Positions 61,315-64,000 of a DNA stretch of 64,000 bases are shown here, in pieces. Source of the stretch: CAVRXT01 sp963725655 (lineage in GTDB: Bacteria > Acidobacteriota > Terriglobia > Acidiferrales > UBA7541); NCBI GenBank assembly GCA_963725655.1, contig CAVRYY010000001.1, positions 1,922,001 to 1,986,000 of the forward strand, given 5' to 3'. The notes under the pieces were generated by a model. The model ran no database searches. It saw only the letters and a list, made by a program, of their open reading frames with translations, and was not told where the DNA came from. Within the stretch, counting starts at the first letter, position 1. Every line of letters starts with the position of its first letter. Made by a program: the position numbers and the translations under genes.

Positions 61315-62262
61315 CTAGATCTTCTCGATACGGATCGAGCCGTCGCCGGAGGTGACCGTCAACGGGCCGCCGCCGCCGTTCATTTTGCCGTGGATTGAGG
61401 AACCGCTCAGCGATCCTGCTACGGTCACGGGGAAATCCAAGCTGATGTGACCGTCGCCGGTGTGGACCGAGAGGTCGGCGGTGAAGTCTGCCGGCAGGCG
61501 CAGATTCACGCGGCCGTCGCCGGTGTGCAGCGTCCAGCCGCCACCCTCGGGAATCTTGGAGCCTGCGAGCGCGTCGGCGTCGATGCTGCCGTCGCCCGAT
61601 TTGAGATTGAGAGAATCGAACCGTCCGCTAACTTGCACGCGGCCGTCGCCGGTATCGGCGGCCAAGGTGCCGTCGAGAGCGGCGCCCTGAATGTGGCCGT
61701 CGCCGGTGTGCAGCTTCAGGTTCCCCTTGAGTCCGGTGACGTTGATATTGCCGTCGCCGGTGGTGATGTGAATGGTTCCGCTTACCGGCTGGGCGGTGAC
61801 GTTGCCGTCCCCACTGGATACATCCAGATCCGAACCCGACGGGACGTGCACGGTAATCGCTACGGATGTGTGGCTACCGCCGAAGAGATGGAAGTGCATC
61901 GAGGGCAGTTTGACGTCGAGGCGCACGGCATCGCCGACCTGGCTCTCGCTGACGCGGACGTCGCCGGGAATGCTATAGCCTTCGGCTTGGACGTCGGCCT
62001 GAATCTCGCCTGCGGGGCCGGGCAGGATACTGATGTTGCCGTCGTCGGTGGCCACGTGGATGGACGGCCGGCCGCTGACGGTGTACTTCTTGGTCCACTG
62101 CTCGGCGCTGGCTGGCGAGGCTGCGGCCAGAGCGGCCAGGGATATGGTTAGGACGCACAACAAACGCCCTGCATTGGACGCAAGGCCGCGGGCGAAGAGC
62201 GGGCGCGCGGTGATTTCTGATTCCGCCTGGAAGTCTGGTTGCCGGGAGCAACTGTTCAGCAT
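61315..62262 (-). CDS. DUF4097-type exported beta-repeat protein with GDG repeats
   Basis: Exported protein of 315 residues. ATG at 62262 with GGAGGA upstream begins a cytosolic stretch, then a signal-type segment (RLLCVLTISLAALAAASPASA). The mature part is a right-handed beta-helix-like series with a recurring GDG turn: ATDDGNISI, SSGDGNVTA, TTGDGNINV, HTGDGHIQG, DTGDGRVQV, KSGDGSIDA, HTGDGRVNL and HTGDGHISL, spaced mostly about 18-24 residues. This matches DUF4097 (putative adhesin) proteins. The role may be at the envelope; no partner is seen. Confidence 0.85.
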   Translation of the reverse strand: MLNSCSRQPDFQAESEITARPLFARGLASNAGRLLCVLTISLAALAAASPASAEQWTKKYTVSGRPSIHVATDDGNISILPGPAGEIQADVQAEGYSIPGDVRVSESQVGDAVRLDVKLPSMHFHLFGGSHTSVAITVHVPSGSDLDVSSGDGNVTAQPVSGTIHITTGDGNINVTGLKGNLKLHTGDGHIQGAALDGTLAADTGDGRVQVSGRFDSLNLKSGDGSIDADALAGSKIPEGGGWTLHTGDGRVNLRLPADFTADLSVHTGDGHISLDFPVTVAGSLSGSSIHGKMNGGGGPLTVTSGDGSIRIEKI

Positions 62263-62341
62263 GTGTGTTTCCTCCACCTTCGCTATAAGGAACGAAGGTC
62301 GGGTCGAAAAAGTTCCGTGGTTCGTGGCGCTATTGTAAGGC

Positions 62342-64000
62342 CTACCGGCCACGGGGCGCGGCTGCGGTCTTCGCCTGGGGTTTGGGCCTAAGAGCTGCCA
62401 GGAAAGCGGAGAGTGGCAGGGTGTTGACTACGTCGGATTTTTCGAGCCAGCCGCGGCGGGCGGTGGTGACGCCGTACTTCATGTAGTTCAGGTTGATGGT
62501 GGAGTGGGCGTCGGTGGAGATGACCACTTTCACGCCTTTCTTCTTGGCTTGGCGGAGGTGGATGTCTTTGAGATCGAGGCGGTCGGGGTAGGCGTTGGTC
62601 TCGACGATCACGCCGTGTTTCTTGGCGGCGTCGAGGATTTTTTCCATGTCGTATTCGAACGGTTCGCGGCGCAGCAGGAGGCGGCCGGTGGGGTGGGCGA
62701 GGATTTGGGTGTAGGGATTTTCGATGGCGGCCAGGATGCGGTCGGTCATTTCGAAGCGATCCAGGTTCATGTAGGAGTGGACGGAGGCTACGACTACGTC
62801 CAACTGGGCGAGGGTTTCGTCGGCCAGGTCGAGGGCGCCGTTTTTCAGGATGTCGACTTCGATTCCGGCGAGCAAGCGGATGCCGTCGACGCGCTTTTGG
62901 GCGGCGCGGATTTTTTTCATGTGCTCGAGGGTGCGCTTGTCGTCCATTCCGTTGGCGACGGTGACGGCTTTGGAGTGGTCGGTCAGCGCGATGTATTCGT
63001 AGCCCAAGTCGCGGGCGGCCGCGCCCATCTCTTCGATGGTGTTCTTACCGTCGGAGGCGGTGGTATGCATCTGCAGATCGCCGCGAATATCTTTCAGAGT
63101 TACCAGGCCGGGGAGGATGCCTGCTTCGGCGGCGTCGATCTCTCCGGAGTTTTCGCGCAGCTCGGGGGGAATCCATGCGAGCTTGAGCTTGGCGTAGACG
63201 TCTTCTTCGGTCTTGCTGGCGACGTTGCGGGCGCCTTTGAGGGTGGTGAGAGCGTATTCGTTGAGGGTGTAGCCCATGTCGTTGGCGCGGCCGCGGAGGG
63301 TGACGTTGTGTTCTTTGGAGCCGGTGAAATAGATCAGGGCGGCTCCGAAATTCTTCTTTTCGAGGAGCCGGACGTCTACCTGCAGGCCACTGACCAGCAG
63401 GAAGCTTACTTTGTTGCCGCCGCGGGCCAGGACTTCTTCGATTTCCGGGAATTTCAGGATGTGTTCAGCGAGGGCGTCGATATCGGCTTGTTTCTCGTGG
63501 CCGGGGGCCAGAGTGACCAGCAGGTCGAGGTCGCCGATGGTTTCTCTACCGCGACGCAGGCTGCCTGCCGGGGTGACTGATTCTACCGCGGGGCCTGCCT
63601 GGCGGATGTGCGCGGAAATTTTGTCGGCGGCGATTTCGGCGGTGCTGATCTTGAAGCGGCCTGAGGATTTGCTGAAGAAGGTGGTGGCTTTGAGGATGTT
63701 TTGTTCGCTCTTCTCTCCGAAGCCGGGCAAATCGCGAAGCTTGCCTTCCTGGGCCAGCTTGGCTATGTCCGCGACGGTGGCGGCTTTGAAATGGGACCAG
63801 AGGAAGGCTACTTTTTTGGGGCCCAGGGATTGGAGCTTGAGGATGTCGAGCAGGGTGGGCGGGAATTTCTTCAGCAATTTCGTGCGCAGGGCGTACTCGC
63901 CGGTTTTCAGAATTTCGCGGATGTGCGCGGCCATGTTGTCGCCGATGCCGGGGAGTTCGGTGAGCTGGTTGCCGTCGGCGGCGATGTCTTCGATGCGCTC
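62342..64000 (-). CDS. polX: DNA polymerase X family protein with PHP domain (partial at right edge)
   Basis: DNA repair polymerase of the bacterial PolX type. The N-terminal helix-hairpin-helix part is cut off by the window edge; the frame is open to 64000. Visible parts: HhH motif (ELPGIGDNMAAHI, then LGPKKVAFLW and LPGFGEKSEQNIL), polymerase site GDLDLLVTLAP with the two Asp and VDVRLLE with the third, and the C-terminal PHP domain (DLQMHTTASDGKNT, YIALTDHSKAV, VVISTDAHS). The PHP part gives 3'-5' exonuclease and AP-endonuclease activity in homologues. Stop at 62342, overlapping nothing. Confidence 0.93.
   Translation of the reverse strand, partial: ERIEDIAADGNQLTELPGIGDNMAAHIREILKTGEYALRTKLLKKFPPTLLDILKLQSLGPKKVAFLWSHFKAATVADIAKLAQEGKLRDLPGFGEKSEQNILKATTFFSKSSGRFKISTAEIAADKISAHIRQAGPAVESVTPAGSLRRGRETIGDLDLLVTLAPGHEKQADIDALAEHILKFPEIEEVLARGGNKVSFLLVSGLQVDVRLLEKKNFGAALIYFTGSKEHNVTLRGRANDMGYTLNEYALTTLKGARNVASKTEEDVYAKLKLAWIPPELRENSGEIDAAEAGILPGLVTLKDIRGDLQMHTTASDGKNTIEEMGAAARDLGYEYIALTDHSKAVTVANGMDDKRTLEHMKKIRAAQKRVDGIRLLAGIEVDILKNGALDLADETLAQLDVVVASVHSYMNLDRFEMTDRILAAIENPYTQILAHPTGRLLLRREPFEYDMEKILDAAKKHGVIVETNAYPDRLDLKDIHLRQAKKKGVKVVISTDAHSTINLNYMKYGVTTARRGWLEKSDVVNTLPLSAFLAALRPKPQAKTAAAPRGR

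Overview
The window looks like a piece of an Acidobacteriota chromosome (class Terriglobia, possibly close to Koribacter). No 16S gene is present, so this rests on gene content and high GC: an 818-residue MacB/FtsX-like permease, a Ser/Thr kinase joined to a TolB-like domain and TPRs, a Tat-exported sugar isomerase with a GMC oxidoreductase and a gluconate-dehydrogenase-subunit-3 protein, cytochrome P460, a PilB carrying a C-terminal zinc ribbon among PilZ proteins, and many dispersed GC-rich palindromes. Most of it is ordinary chromosome, with a small defence and repeat-rich accessory part between about 34 and 54 kb.

Layout. 0-3.4 kb: mlaE-mlaF-mlaD lipid-transport genes; MlaF has a proline/glycine repeat insertion and a Ser where the catalytic Glu is expected. 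3.5-7.5 kb: YgfZ-like protein, metallo-hydrolase, transglutaminase-like protein and two small unknowns. 7.8-12.9 kb: a MocR regulator (candidate PdxR), a hotdog thioesterase, pdxS, pdxT, an LMW phosphatase/arsenate-reductase-like protein and a DtxR-type repressor. 12.9-14.8 kb: TPR protein, small unknown, AmmeMemoRadiSam radical SAM enzyme. 15-18.4 kb: three PilZ genes and pilB. 18.7-24.5 kb: alkyladenine glycosylase, a periplasmic sugar-oxidation cluster, an Ig-like gene remnant and a Crp/Fnr regulator. 24.6-29.4 kb: secreted unknown, two related very small genes flanked by a repeat, a Ser/Thr kinase, cytochrome P460. 29.6-34.5 kb: tRNA-Phe(GAA), ftsK, GNAT acetyltransferase, rnj. 34.7-35.4 kb: six 110-bp tandem repeats. 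35.4-40.8 kb: glsB-like gene, speB, deoxyhypusine-synthase-family gene, a DUF1579-like secreted protein, a degraded AbiE-type toxin-antitoxin pair and pyruvoyl arginine decarboxylase. 41-51 kb: GAF protein, sdhC-sdhA-sdhB, dipeptidase, peptidyl-prolyl isomerase, mdh, icd. 51.3-54 kb: HTH/zinc protein and a Type II restriction-modification pair whose PaeR7I/XhoI-like nuclease is frameshifted. 54-64 kb: membrane protein, methyltransferase, DUF1697, MacB-like permease, OFA-type MFS transporter with its 42-residue partner, DUF3309 mini-protein, DUF4097 GDG-repeat protein, and polX running off the end.

Functional groupings. PvlArgDC, SpeB and the deoxyhypusine-synthase-like enzyme form a plausible arginine-agmatine-putrescine-derived polyamine route. 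sdhCAB, mdh and icd place much of the TCA cycle within 10 kb. pilB with PilZ genes points to c-di-GMP control of type IV pili.

A caution for readers: rnj, speB, the deoxyhypusine-synthase-like gene, the M19 dipeptidase and the restriction nuclease all carry single-base indels that break otherwise intact reading frames, and all lie between 34 and 53 kb. Every one is restored by removing or adding single bases, which favours assembly or read error over decay for the housekeeping genes. It leaves open whether the restriction nuclease is truly dead.
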